A stretch of 64,000 nucleotides of DNA, taken from contig NZ_JBBIAB010000004.1 in assembly GCF_039634785.1 (NCBI RefSeq), positions 124,001-188,000 of the forward strand, read 5' to 3'. This document shows positions 26,448 to 35,689 of the stretch, in pieces (positions within the stretch are counted from its first letter, which is position 1; each line of letters opens with the position of its first letter). The position numbers and the translations under genes were made by a program. Under the pieces are notes generated by a model. The model made no database searches and was not told the DNA's origin. It worked only from the letters and a program-made list of their open reading frames with translations. Origin of the DNA: Tistrella mobilis (GTDB lineage Bacteria; Pseudomonadota; Alphaproteobacteria; Tistrellales; Tistrellaceae).

Positions 26448-26521
26448 ATCAACCGCGGTTTACCCGATACACGTGCAGTCCCGGGTGACACATTCTCGCC
26501 ACAGTCGGCGGGGGCGCCGGC

Positions 26522-27064
26522 TCAGGCCAGGCGCTTCTCCAGGCGGATCTTGCCGATCATCATATGAAGGTCCCGGTCGCGGACGGTCGACCGGCCGACC
26601 GCCTGATAGCCGCGACGGCGGCAGAAGCCCAGCCCCCGTTCGTCGCCTTCCAGAACGTCGATCACGATCCGCTTGCGGCCGCGCTCTCCGGCAGCCTGTT
26701 CGAAGGCGGCCAGCAGGCGGCTGCCCAGCCCCCGCCCCCAGGCGCGCGGATCGACCCAGAGATCGGTCAGCTGCTCCCCCTCGGCATCGCCCACCGCCAG
26801 GCCCAGGACATGGCCGCCGACATCGGCGACCAGAATCCGCCCCGGCGTCTGGCGCAGCAGGGCGTCGAACATCTTGCCGTCGGCCATCGGTGCACGGGCC
26901 GACGACGGCAGCACGCTGCCGGGCCCCTTTTCCCAGGCGGCGACCCCCACACGGGTCACCGCGGCGGCATCGGTCGGCCGGCCTTCGCGGATGGCCACCG
27001 GCAGCTCGCGCTGGGGCGGACGCGCTGCCCCGCTCGTGTCGGATGAACCGGCTCGTCTGTCCAT
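26522..27064 (-). CDS. GNAT family N-acetyltransferase
   Basis: 180 residues from the ATG at 27064; an in-frame ATG at 27199 would add a poorly structured extension. It shows the GNAT fold order: IREGRPTDAAAVTRVGVAAW, RILVADVGGHVLGLAVGD, LTDLWVDPRAWGRGLGSRLL (the acetyl-CoA loop, with RGLGSRL) and GFCRRRGYQAVG near the end. It transfers an acetyl group from acetyl-CoA to an unknown amine. It stands alone between the autotransporter and the divergent DeoR locus. Confidence 0.85.
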   Translation of the reverse strand: MDRRAGSSDTSGAARPPQRELPVAIREGRPTDAAAVTRVGVAAWEKGPGSVLPSSARAPMADGKMFDALLRQTPGRILVADVGGHVLGLAVGDAEGEQLTDLWVDPRAWGRGLGSRLLAAFEQAAGERGRKRIVIDVLEGDERGLGFCRRRGYQAVGRSTVRDRDLHMMIGKIRLEKRLA

Positions 27065-27256
27065 GGATAAGATCGCCTTCGTCCCTGTCTCGTTCTTTAC
27101 CCGTGTCCCGTCGGGGATGTTCTCCCCGATCCATCGGGCGTCGCGGCGCGCGGGGAAGCCGGCTGTCCCAGTGTCGCAGATTGCCCGCCCGTGGATCAAA
27201 TGAAGCTTCTATCCCCAACCCCGTTCGACGGCCAGTGTCGATTTGCCTGAGCCAAC

Positions 27257-27298
27257 GACCGTTCATTCGAAAAGCACCTTTTGCGCGAACGAACGGTC
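27257..27298. promoter_or_regulatory. Likely operator of the DeoR-controlled transporter operon
   Basis: An inverted repeat GACCGTTCATTCG (27257-27269) / CGAACGAACGGTC (27286-27298) has 12 of 13 matching positions and a 16-base spacer. It is about 80 bases upstream of the regulator gene. TTCGTTC-type half-sites are common for DeoR/GlpR proteins. Confidence 0.6.
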
Positions 27299-27376
27299 TT
27301 CCGTCGCCGAACCGTCATCAAATGAAAACCGAACCTTCCTTTGAACCGATGACGTGGCGCGGACAGGATCAGGCCC

Positions 27377-28144
27377 ATGAACACGACCCGCCGCCGTACC
27401 GAAATCCTGTCGCTCGTCCGCGAGACCGGCTATGCCGGCATCGACGCGCTGGCCGCCCGTTTCCGGGTGACGCCCCAGACCATCCGCCGCGACGTCAACG
27501 CGCTGTCCGATGACGGCCGGCTGAAGCGCATGCATGGCGGGGCGGCCTGGCCCGACCGCAACATCGCCTATGGCACCCGTCAGGTTCTGAACCTGGATGC
27601 CAAGCGCCGGATCGGGCGCGCCGTGGCGGCACTCATCCCCGACGGCGCCTCGGTCTCGCTCGGCATCGGCACCACGCCCGAACAGGTCGCCCGCGCGCTG
27701 GCGGAGCGGGAGGCCGCCTTCACCGTCATCACCAACAATGTCGCCATTGCCGCCCTGCTCTCAGAAACGCCCCGGATGGACGTGACCATTGCAGGCGGCC
27801 GGCTCAGCGATCGCGGCGTCACCGGAGAGGCGGCCGCGCGGGTCTTCGCCGCCTATCGGGTCGATTTCGGTATCGCCGGTGCGGGCGGCATCGATCCCGA
27901 CGGCACCCTGCTCGACTTCACCCCTGACGAGGTGATCGCGCGTCAGGCTATCATGGCCCATTGCCGTCAGCGGGTGCTGATCGCCGATGCCACCAAATTC
28001 GGCCGCCCCGCCAGCGCCAGCGGCGGACGGATCGAGGACGCCCATCTTCTGGTCACCGATGCGGCCCTGCCGCCGGCGCTCGCCCGGCTGCTCGACACTG
28101 CCGGCACCCGCGTGATCGTCACCACCGCGGAGACCGCCGCATGA
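27377..28144 (+). CDS. DeoR/GlpR family transcriptional regulator
   Basis: A 255-residue protein with the DeoR helix-turn-helix at the N-terminus (RRTEILSLVRETGYAGIDALAARFRVTPQTIRRDVNAL, then LKRMHGGA). A sugar-phosphate sensor domain follows, containing SVSLGIGTTPEQVARAL and FGIAGAGGIDPDG. These proteins usually repress carbohydrate-uptake genes until a phosphorylated sugar binds. It overlaps the ABC ATPase by 4 bases and heads the operon. An inverted repeat lies upstream. Confidence 0.9.
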   Translation: MNTTRRRTEILSLVRETGYAGIDALAARFRVTPQTIRRDVNALSDDGRLKRMHGGAAWPDRNIAYGTRQVLNLDAKRRIGRAVAALIPDGASVSLGIGTTPEQVARALAEREAAFTVITNNVAIAALLSETPRMDVTIAGGRLSDRGVTGEAAARVFAAYRVDFGIAGAGGIDPDGTLLDFTPDEVIARQAIMAHCRQRVLIADATKFGRPASASGGRIEDAHLLVTDAALPPALARLLDTAGTRVIVTTAETAA

Positions 28145-29229
28145 CAGCGCCTCAGCCCTCCCCCACCGGTATCGGCCTTGATCTCGACGGCATCACCCGC
28201 CGCTGGGCGGGGGTGACCGCACTCGACGGCGTGTCGGTCCGGGCAGAGCCTGGCGAGATGCTGGTGCTGCTCGGCCCCTCGGGCTGCGGCAAGTCGACCA
28301 CGCTGCGGATCATCGCCGGCCTGGACCAGCCCGACGAGGGCCGGGTGCTGATCGGCGGCCGCGACGTCACCCGCGACGGGCCGGCGGCCCGTGGCCTGGC
28401 CATGGTGTTCCAGTCTTACGCCCTGTTCCCGCATCTGGATGTCGCCCGCAACATCCTGTTCGGGCTGGAGGTGCGCGGGGTTCCGGCCGCGGAACGTCGC
28501 AGGCGTCTGGCCGAAGCGGCCGATCTTCTGGGTCTCGGCCAGCTGCTCGACCGCAGGCCCTCTCAGCTGTCGGGCGGGCAGCAGCAGCGTGTGGCGCTGG
28601 CCCGTGCGCTGGTCGCCCGGGCGCCGCTCTGCCTGATGGACGAGCCGCTGTCCAATCTCGATGCCCGGCTCCGGGCCGAGATGCGGCGAGAGATCCGCGC
28701 CCTGCAGCAGCGCCTGGGCCTGACCATGGTCTATGTCACCCATGATCAGGCCGAAGCGATGAGCATGGCCGATCAGGTGGTGCTGATGAATGGCGGCCGC
28801 ATCGAACAGGCCGCCCGGCCCGACCGGCTCTACGACCGCCCCGAAACCGTCTTCGCCGCCCGCTTCATCGGCCAGCCGCCGATCGGGCTGATCGCGCCGG
28901 CCCGGGCGCCCGGTCTGCTGGCCGGGGCACGGGCCGAAGACATCCGCCCCACCCCGCCCGGCACACCGATCGCCGCCGCCGATACCCTGGCCGGCCGGGT
29001 CGCCGAGCGTGAATATCTGGGGGCGGATGCGATCCTCGGCATCGATCTCGACGGCTACGCGCCGGGCGCCGGCCGTCTCACCGCCCGGGTTCCGGGCCAC
29101 CATGCCATCGCGCCCGGCACCGCCGTGGCGCTGACCATCGCCCCCGGCCGGCTGCACGTCTTCGACGCTGCCACCGGCCGGCGCGTCGACCCGCCGGCCG
29201 GCACCGCGGCCGACCTGCTCAGACCCTGA
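28141..29229 (+). CDS. ABC transporter ATP-binding protein, CUT1/UgpC-MalK type
   Basis: 362 residues from the ATG at 28141, coupled to the regulator by ATGA. Walker A is GPSGCGKST (about residues 45-53), Q-loop FQSYALFPH, signature LSGGQQQRVALARAL, Walker B LCLMDEPLSNLD, H-loop VYVTHDQAEAMS. The C-terminal ~120 residues form the regulatory beta-domain (TOBE/OB) of MalK-like ATPases. It powers the two permeases below. The closest named system by layout is sn-glycerol-3-phosphate uptake (Ugp), but the substrate is not proven. Confidence 0.9.
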   Translation: MTAPQPSPTGIGLDLDGITRRWAGVTALDGVSVRAEPGEMLVLLGPSGCGKSTTLRIIAGLDQPDEGRVLIGGRDVTRDGPAARGLAMVFQSYALFPHLDVARNILFGLEVRGVPAAERRRRLAEAADLLGLGQLLDRRPSQLSGGQQQRVALARALVARAPLCLMDEPLSNLDARLRAEMRREIRALQQRLGLTMVYVTHDQAEAMSMADQVVLMNGGRIEQAARPDRLYDRPETVFAARFIGQPPIGLIAPARAPGLLAGARAEDIRPTPPGTPIAAADTLAGRVAEREYLGADAILGIDLDGYAPGAGRLTARVPGHHAIAPGTAVALTIAPGRLHVFDAATGRRVDPPAGTAADLLRP

Positions 29230-29258
29230 TCCTGCCTGCTCACCGGAGAACCGCACCC

Positions 29259-30551
29259 ATGTTCCGCACCGTCACCGGCACGCTGGCTGCCGCCCTGCTG
29301 GCCTCGACCATGGTCGCCGGCAGCGCCTTTGCCGCAGACAAGACCACGCTCGACTTCTACTACCCGGTCGCCGTCGGCGGGCCGATCACCAAGATCATCG
29401 ACGGCTATGTCGCGGCCTTCGAAGCCGAACATCCCGAGATCGACGTCAACCCGATCTATTCGGGCAGCTATCAGGACACGGTCACCAAGGCGCTGACCGC
29501 CTTCAAGGGCGGCGACGCGCCCGAGGTCGCGGTGATGCTGTCGACCGACATGTACACGCTGATCGACGAGGGCGCGATCGTCGCCTTCGACGACATCGCC
29601 ACCACCGACGCCCAGAAGGCCCTGCCGTCCAAATTCTATCCGGCCTTCATGGCCAACAGCCAGGCCGGCGGCAAGACCTGGGGCATCCCCTTCCAGCGCT
29701 CCACCATCGTCGCCTTCTGGAACAAGGAGGCCTTCCGCGAGGCCGGTCTCGACCCCGAAAAGGGCCCCGACAGCTGGGACGAATACGTGGCCATGGGCCA
29801 CAAGCTGACCCGCACCGACGCCTCGGGCAATGTCACCCGCTGGGGCGTGCAGATCCCGTCCTCGGGCTTCCCCTACTGGCTGTTCCAGGCGCTGACCACC
29901 CAGAACGACGTCGAGCTGGCCAGCGATGACGGCACCGTCACCCATTACGACGACCCGAAGGTGGTCGAGGCGCTGACCTTCTGGCGCGACCTGTCGGCCA
30001 AGGAGAAGATCCACGCCCCCGGCATCGTGGAATGGGGCACCACGCCGCGCGACTTCTTCGAAGGCAAGGCGGCGATGATCTGGACCACAACCGGCAACCT
30101 GACCAATATCCGCAAGAACGCGCCCTTCGACTTCGGTGTCGGCATGCTGCCGGCCAAGGCACGCCGCGGCTCGCCCACCGGCGGCGGCAATTTCTACGTC
30201 TTCTCCAGCGCCACCGACGCCCAGAAGGCGGCCGCAGCCACTTTCGTCACCTGGATGAGCACGCCCGAGCGCGCTGCACAATGGGGCATCGACACGGGCT
30301 ATGTCGCCGTGCGCCCCGATGCCTGGCAGACCCCGGCGATGCAGGATTATGTGAAGGGCTTCCCGGCCGCTGCGGTCGCCCGCGACCAGCTGGACTATGC
30401 GGTCGCCGAGCTGTCGACGCATGAAAACCAGCGCGTGACCACTGCCCTCAACAACGCACTGCAGGCGGTGTTGACCGGTGCCGCCGAGCCGAAGCCGGCG
30501 CTGGAGGCGGCCCAGGCCGAAGCCACCCGCATCCTCCGCCCCTATCGCTGA
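29259..30551 (+). CDS. Extracellular solute-binding protein (family 1, UgpB-like)
   Basis: A 430-residue periplasmic protein with a signal peptide (about residues 1-26, cleavage near SAFA-AD). The mature start (TTLDFYYPVAVGGPITKIIDGYV) and the segments YSGSYQDTVTKALTAFKGGDAPEV and WGIPFQRSTIVAFWNKEAFREAGLDPEKGP follow UgpB. A Trp-rich WTTTGNLTNIR stretch recalls the glycerophosphate-binding loop of UgpB. It captures the substrate for the downstream permeases. A G:C-rich hairpin follows the gene. Confidence 0.88.
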   Translation: MFRTVTGTLAAALLASTMVAGSAFAADKTTLDFYYPVAVGGPITKIIDGYVAAFEAEHPEIDVNPIYSGSYQDTVTKALTAFKGGDAPEVAVMLSTDMYTLIDEGAIVAFDDIATTDAQKALPSKFYPAFMANSQAGGKTWGIPFQRSTIVAFWNKEAFREAGLDPEKGPDSWDEYVAMGHKLTRTDASGNVTRWGVQIPSSGFPYWLFQALTTQNDVELASDDGTVTHYDDPKVVEALTFWRDLSAKEKIHAPGIVEWGTTPRDFFEGKAAMIWTTTGNLTNIRKNAPFDFGVGMLPAKARRGSPTGGGNFYVFSSATDAQKAAAATFVTWMSTPERAAQWGIDTGYVAVRPDAWQTPAMQDYVKGFPAAAVARDQLDYAVAELSTHENQRVTTALNNALQAVLTGAAEPKPALEAAQAEATRILRPYR

Positions 30552-30565
30552 GCTGCCGTCCCGCG

Positions 30566-30611
30566 GGCCCGGTCCCTGCCTGCGCGCAGGGGCCGGGCCG
30601 GCTCCGTTTTT
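30566..30611 (+). terminator. Partial terminator/processing hairpin after the binding-protein gene
   Basis: A 14-bp stem (GGCCCGGTCCCTGC with GCAGGGGCCGGGCC, one G:U pair) is followed by GGCTCCGTTTTT. Such hairpins after binding-protein genes typically reduce read-through and raise binding-protein levels relative to the permeases. Confidence 0.65.
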
Positions 30612-30634
30612 CGACCGCCACCGGATCGCCGCCG

Positions 30635-31513
30635 ATGACCTTCCGCCGCACCCATCTACTGCCCGCCAGCCTGATGCTGCTGCCGGCGGTCGTCCTGCTC
30701 GCCGCCTTCACCCATGTGCCGGCGGTGCAGACCTTCGTCACGGCGCTCTATTCCACACCCAAGGGGGCACGGCCGTCGAAATTCATCGGCCTCGACCATT
30801 ATCTCTGGCTGCTCGACGATCCGGCCTTCCTGAAGGCGCTCTGGAACAATCTGATCTTCGCCCTCTGCACCGTGCCCGCCACCATCCTGATCTCGCTCGG
30901 CATGGCGATGCTGGTGTCGTCGAAGATCCGCGGCCGCGGCCTCGCCCGGCTCGCCTTCTTCACGCCCACCGTACTGCCGATGATCGCGGTCGCGAATATC
31001 TGGCTGTTCTTCTACACCCCCTCCTACGGTCTGCTCGATCAGTTGACCGGGCTTGCGGGCTTCGGCGCCACCAACTGGCTGGGCCAGCAGGAAACGGCGC
31101 TGGGTGCGGTGATCGTGGTGGCGATCTGGAAGGAGGCCGGCTTTTTCATGATCTTCTACCTGGCCGCCCTCACCCAGATCCCGCCCCAGCTGATCGAGGC
31201 GGCGACGCTGGAAGGCGCCGGTCCCTGGTCGCGGTTCCGGCGGGTGATCTGGCCGCTGGTCGCGCCCACCACGCTGTTCGTGCTGGTCAACGCCATCATC
31301 AATGCCTGCCGCATGGTGGACCATGTGATGATCATGACCCGCGGCGGCCCCGACAACGCCACCATGCTGCTGCTGCTCTATGTCTATGAAACCGGCTTCC
31401 GCTTCTGGGACACGGGCTATGCGGCGGCGATCTCGGTGGTGCTGCTGATCATTCTGGCGCTGGTGGGCATCGGCCAGTTCGTGCTGCTCGACCGGAAGGT
31501 GCATTATCGATGA
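30635..31513 (+). CDS. ABC transporter permease, UgpA-like
   Basis: A 292-residue membrane protein with six helices. The first is LLPASLMLLPAVVLLAAF. The EAA loop (EAATLEGAGPWSRFRRVIWPLVAPT) is the ATPase contact conserved in CUT1 permeases. It pairs with the following permease, which it overlaps by 4 bases. Confidence 0.9.
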   Translation: MTFRRTHLLPASLMLLPAVVLLAAFTHVPAVQTFVTALYSTPKGARPSKFIGLDHYLWLLDDPAFLKALWNNLIFALCTVPATILISLGMAMLVSSKIRGRGLARLAFFTPTVLPMIAVANIWLFFYTPSYGLLDQLTGLAGFGATNWLGQQETALGAVIVVAIWKEAGFFMIFYLAALTQIPPQLIEAATLEGAGPWSRFRRVIWPLVAPTTLFVLVNAIINACRMVDHVMIMTRGGPDNATMLLLLYVYETGFRFWDTGYAAAISVVLLIILALVGIGQFVLLDRKVHYR

Positions 31514-32385
31514 CCGCGACCACGCCCCCGCCCGCGTCCCGCGTCCCGGCCGGACCTGCCACCCGCCTGCCCCGGCTGGTCGCCCGCCTGCCCCGGCTGG
31601 TCGACCTCGGCGCCTGGCTGCTCGCCTTCATCTGGGCGGCGCCCCTGCTCTATGCGGTCTGGACCGCCTTCCACCCCGGCGCCTATGCCACCCGCTTCGA
31701 CCTGACGGCGCCGCTCACCCTCGACAATTTCCGTGCAGCCTGGGAAGCGGCCCCCTTCCCGCGCTACATGCTGAACACCGTGATGCTGGTCACCGGCACG
31801 CTGGCCGCCCAGCTGGTGATCGGCACGCTGGCCGCCTTCGCCTTCGCACGGCTGCGGTTTCCGGGCCGTAACCTGCTGTTCCTGGGCGTCCTGGTCCAGC
31901 TGACCATCATGCCCGACGTGCTGATCGTGCAGAATTACGCGACGCTCGAAAAGCTGGGTCTGGTCGACACCATCACCGGCATCGCCATTCCCTATGTCTC
32001 CTCGGCCTTCGGCATCTTCCTGCTCCGCCAGACCTTCATGACCATCCCGAAAGAGCTGGACGACGCCGCGCGGCTTGAAGGCTGCAGCCTGCCCGGCCTG
32101 CTCCGCCGGGTGTATATCCCGCTGGCGAAGCCGGTCTATGTCGCCTATGGCCTGGTGTCGATCAGCCACCACTGGAACAATTTCCTCTGGCCGCTGGTCG
32201 TGGCGCGCTCGGTCGAAACCCGGCCGCTGACGGTGGGGCTCGCCGTCTTCGCCTCCACCGATCAGGGCATCGACTGGTCGATCATCACCGCCGCCACCCT
32301 GCTGTCGGCCGCCCCCCTGCTGATCGCCTTCCTGATCTTCCAGCGGGCCTTCGTGCAGTCGTTCATGCGGGCGGGGATCAAGTAA
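31510..32385 (+). CDS. ABC transporter permease, UgpE-like
   Basis: A 291-residue membrane protein with six helices and the EAA-type loop DDAARLEGCSLPGLLRRVYIPLAKPVYVAYG. The N-terminal ~25 residues include a duplicated Arg-Leu-Pro-Arg-Leu-Val segment. Last gene of the regulator-ATPase-binding protein-permease-permease operon. No metabolic gene for a substrate is attached, so the sugar or polyol is unknown. Confidence 0.9.
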   Translation: MTATTPPPASRVPAGPATRLPRLVARLPRLVDLGAWLLAFIWAAPLLYAVWTAFHPGAYATRFDLTAPLTLDNFRAAWEAAPFPRYMLNTVMLVTGTLAAQLVIGTLAAFAFARLRFPGRNLLFLGVLVQLTIMPDVLIVQNYATLEKLGLVDTITGIAIPYVSSAFGIFLLRQTFMTIPKELDDAARLEGCSLPGLLRRVYIPLAKPVYVAYGLVSISHHWNNFLWPLVVARSVETRPLTVGLAVFASTDQGIDWSIITAATLLSAAPLLIAFLIFQRAFVQSFMRAGIK

Positions 32386-32458
32386 ACCGGCTGCGGGCAT
32401 TCATCATATCTTCACCATAAAAATCGCATCCGGCTGATACTTTGTCAGAATTCTACAA

Positions 32459-32494
32459 CATACGATCGCGTCATTCGATCTTGATCATCGTATG
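32459..32494 (+). promoter_or_regulatory. Inverted repeat upstream of the first RTX gene
   Basis: CATACGAT (32459-32466) and ATCGTATG (32487-32494) form a perfect 8-base inverted repeat with a 20-base spacer in an AT-rich stretch (about 32400-32500). The position suggests a regulator-binding site. Confidence 0.4.
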
Positions 32495-32588
32495 ATTGAC
32501 CGACACCCCGATCACATACCAGGATCTGCAAACAGACTGGACGCGGAACCGCGGTCGCCGAAGCCCGGGGCCGCACTTCGAAGATGTG

Positions 32589-35399
32589 ATGGGGAGATCG
32601 ACCTTGACCGATATCATCGGCACGGCAGGCAATGACACGCTGACCGGCACCACCGCGAACGAAACCTTCTATGGCCTCGAGGGTCAGGACGTGATCACCG
32701 GCGGTGGCGGCAACGACACCTTCGACGGCGGCGCCGGCAATGACAGGATTACCGCCGGCAGCGGCACCGACATCCTCGATGGCGGCGACGGAGACGACAT
32801 CCTCGTGGGCGGCGCCGGTGCCGATGTGATCGACGGCGGCACCGGCTACGACCGGGTCAGCTACGCCGATTATACGACCAGCCTGACCATCGACCTCGCC
32901 GCCGGCACGGCCTCCGACGGCGACCAGTTCACCAATGTCGAAGGCGCCATCGGCGGCAGCGGCGACGACACCATTATCGGCGATGGTGGGGCAAATATCA
33001 TTGATGGCGGATTTGGGGCCGACATAATCAATGGTGGCGACGGCTTCGACACCCTCACCTTCACAGATCTTTACGGCAATCCCTCCACGACCCGGCAAAC
33101 CAAGGTCACCGTCACCCTGACCGTAGACCCCGTGACCGGTATATCCATCGGCACCACCAGCGATGGTGACCAACTGACCTCGATCGAAGGTGTGATCGGC
33201 GGTGACGCCAACGATGAGTTGACCGGCAACGCCTATGACAATGTCCTCGACGGTGGTAAGGGCCAAGACAAACTGGATGGCGGCGACGGCAACGACTATG
33301 TGAGCTATGCCTACCGCACCGATCTGGAACCCGTCACCGCCAATCTCGCAACCGGCGCCAATAGCGACGGCGACATCTTCGTCTCCATCGAGAATCTGAT
33401 CGGTGGTGCGGGCGCCGACCAATTGACCGGCAATGACCTCAACAACATCCTCGACGGCGGCCTGGGTGCAGACACCCTCGACGGCGGCGACGGCGTCGAC
33501 ACCGTCAGCTACTCCGACCGCACCACCACCGTCACGGCCAACCTCGCGACGGGTGCCAATACGGACGGAGACACGTTCATCTCGATCGAGAGCCTGACCG
33601 GGGGTTGGGGCGACGACGCCCTCACCGGAGATGCCGGCGCCAATGTGCTGGACGGCGGCGCCGGCGACGACACGCTGAACGGCGGTCTCGGCGACGACTT
33701 CCTGAACGGTCGTGATGGTGCGGACACCATCGATGGCGGCGCCGGTTTCGATACCGTCAGCTTCTTCGGCGCCGGCGCCGGCATGCGCATCGACCTCACC
33801 ACCGGGCAGGCGGGTGAAGGGAATTATGCGGGATTCTCCACCGGCACGCCGATCGATCAGCTTCAGAATGTCGAAGCCATCCTCGGCAGCGACCATAACG
33901 ACGTCATCTTCTCGATCGACGGTGCCCGGATCGACGGTGGCCGCGGCAACGACATCCTGATCAGTTCGGCCGGCAGCGACACGCTCATCGGCAATGAGGG
34001 CCTGGACGGGGTCGCCTACCTCCAGGCTGCAAGTGGCGTGACGGCCAGTCTTGCCACGGGCATGGGCACGGCCGGTGAGGCGAATGGCGACATCTATACC
34101 GGCATCGAAAACCTCTACGGCAGCCAGTTCGACGACGTGATCACGGGCAATGACGGCGCGAACACGCTGGTCGGTTATGCCGGTGACGATACGATCAGCG
34201 GCGGGCTTGGCGACGACATCATCTATGGTGGCGCAGGCGTCGATCAGATTGACGGCGGCGACGGCACCGATACCTTCGTGGCAACCGATGCCACTGCCGG
34301 CATGACCATCGACCTTGCCAGCGGCACCACCTCGGACCAGGACACCCTCACCTCCATCGAGAACGTCACCGGCACCACCTTCAACGACACCATCATTGGC
34401 GATGCCGGCGACAATCGCCTGAGCGGCAGCGGCGGCGACGACATCCTGATCGGTGGTCTGGGTGAAGATGCCCTGATCGGCGGCGACGGCTTCGACTTCG
34501 CCAGTTATCAGGACCGCATGACGGGCGTCACCGTCTTCCTGGGCGCCACTGAAGGGAACGAGGATCGCTTCGCCTCGATCGAAGGGCTGATCGGCGGCAG
34601 CGGCGACGACATCTTCAACGGCACCAGCATCGACAACATCTTTATCGGTGGTGACGGAAATGATCGGCTGGCCGGTGCGGATGGTGACGACGTTCTGACC
34701 GGCGGCAATGGCGACGATCTGCTGCGCGGCGGCAACGGCGCCGACACACTGGATGGCGGCGCGGGCACTGACACCATCAGCTATGTCGAACAGCATGTCG
34801 ATCTGACCATCGACCTCTCAACCGGCACTGCGCCGCATGACGACACGCTGATCTCGATCGAAAACGTGATCGCCGGCACCGAGAACGACACCGTCACCGG
34901 CGATGGCGGCAACAACCAGCTTGACGGCTATTCCGGAGATGATCTACTGGCGGGCGGCAATGGCGACGACATTCTGCTCGGCAACACCGGCAATGACACG
35001 CTGTCGGGCGGTGACGGCGACGATGTCCTGATCGGCGGTTCCGGCCGCGACATCATGACCGGCGGCGACGGTGCCGACCGCTTCGTGTTCCAGTCACTCA
35101 CCGACAGCAACGCCGGCACCAGTTCGCGTGACCGGATCATGGATCTCGATATCGCCGCCGGCGACCGGATCGACCTCTCCACCTTCGATATCGATCCGTC
35201 AACCAGCGCTCACGAGACGATGACCTATATCGGCAGCAGCGCGTATACGGGCACGGCCGGCGAGGTGCGCATCACTGCCTCCGTCAATGCCGGCTATACC
35301 AGCGTCGGCATTGACACCGACGGTGATGGGACAAGCAACTTCCTCTTCGAGGTCGCCCTGCCCGTGGCGGACTTCTCGGCCGACGCCTTCCTGCTCTGA
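32589..35399 (+). CDS. RTX-type calcium-binding repeat protein 1 (probable type I-secreted adhesin/S-layer-like)
   Basis: About 936 residues. Starts in frame are a TTG at 32496, this ATG, and a TTG at 32604 behind GGGGAG; I chose the ATG. There is no Sec signal peptide. Nearly the whole chain is Gly/Asp-rich nonapeptide repeats (GGxGxDxLx) that bind calcium in a beta-roll. Longer modules of type DTVSYxDRTTTVTANLATGANxDGD...IENLxGG alternate with them. The last ~110 residues (RIMDLDIAAGDRIDLSTFDID to ADAFLL) match the serralysin-like C-terminal domain used for type I secretion. It is probably an exported adhesin or matrix protein. No HlyB/D-type exporter is in the window. It shares a 337-codon module with the next protein. 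Confidence 0.88.
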   Translation: MGRSTLTDIIGTAGNDTLTGTTANETFYGLEGQDVITGGGGNDTFDGGAGNDRITAGSGTDILDGGDGDDILVGGAGADVIDGGTGYDRVSYADYTTSLTIDLAAGTASDGDQFTNVEGAIGGSGDDTIIGDGGANIIDGGFGADIINGGDGFDTLTFTDLYGNPSTTRQTKVTVTLTVDPVTGISIGTTSDGDQLTSIEGVIGGDANDELTGNAYDNVLDGGKGQDKLDGGDGNDYVSYAYRTDLEPVTANLATGANSDGDIFVSIENLIGGAGADQLTGNDLNNILDGGLGADTLDGGDGVDTVSYSDRTTTVTANLATGANTDGDTFISIESLTGGWGDDALTGDAGANVLDGGAGDDTLNGGLGDDFLNGRDGADTIDGGAGFDTVSFFGAGAGMRIDLTTGQAGEGNYAGFSTGTPIDQLQNVEAILGSDHNDVIFSIDGARIDGGRGNDILISSAGSDTLIGNEGLDGVAYLQAASGVTASLATGMGTAGEANGDIYTGIENLYGSQFDDVITGNDGANTLVGYAGDDTISGGLGDDIIYGGAGVDQIDGGDGTDTFVATDATAGMTIDLASGTTSDQDTLTSIENVTGTTFNDTIIGDAGDNRLSGSGGDDILIGGLGEDALIGGDGFDFASYQDRMTGVTVFLGATEGNEDRFASIEGLIGGSGDDIFNGTSIDNIFIGGDGNDRLAGADGDDVLTGGNGDDLLRGGNGADTLDGGAGTDTISYVEQHVDLTIDLSTGTAPHDDTLISIENVIAGTENDTVTGDGGNNQLDGYSGDDLLAGGNGDDILLGNTGNDTLSGGDGDDVLIGGSGRDIMTGGDGADRFVFQSLTDSNAGTSSRDRIMDLDIAAGDRIDLSTFDIDPSTSAHETMTYIGSSAYTGTAGEVRITASVNAGYTSVGIDTDGDGTSNFLFEVALPVADFSADAFLL

Positions 35400-35689
35400 C
35401 CTTCGGCAGGCAGCGCAGACCCGGCGGCCCGCGGTTGTCATCAGCCGCGGGCCGTCTTCCTGTCTGCGCACCATCAGAACCGGGCGTGCACGCTGCCGCA
35501 TCCCATTCCGCGCAAAAAGTTCATTAAACTCTCGTTAACCATGACATGATCACCTGTTTGATCTGTCAGCGCATTTTTAACACCATTGGTATTAACGTAA
35601 AATTTCCATCTTTCCTTTTAGTTGACTGACCATCCAGACACACATCAACATGCCCGCATCATGTGCCCCGCAGGCGAGGGAACGGCGGC
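35400..35689 (+). promoter_or_regulatory. AT-rich intergenic region upstream of the giant RTX gene
   Basis: After the terminator, about 35515-35640 is markedly AT-rich, with runs such as GCATTTTTAACACC and GTAAAATTTCC, against a GC-rich background. This looks like a strong or silencer-bound promoter region. I cannot fix a single promoter pair. Confidence 0.4.
35425..35460 (+). terminator. Terminator after RTX protein 1
   Basis: A 10-bp stem (CGGCCCGCGG with CCGCGGGCCG, 10-base loop) is followed by TCTTCC. Confidence 0.65.
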
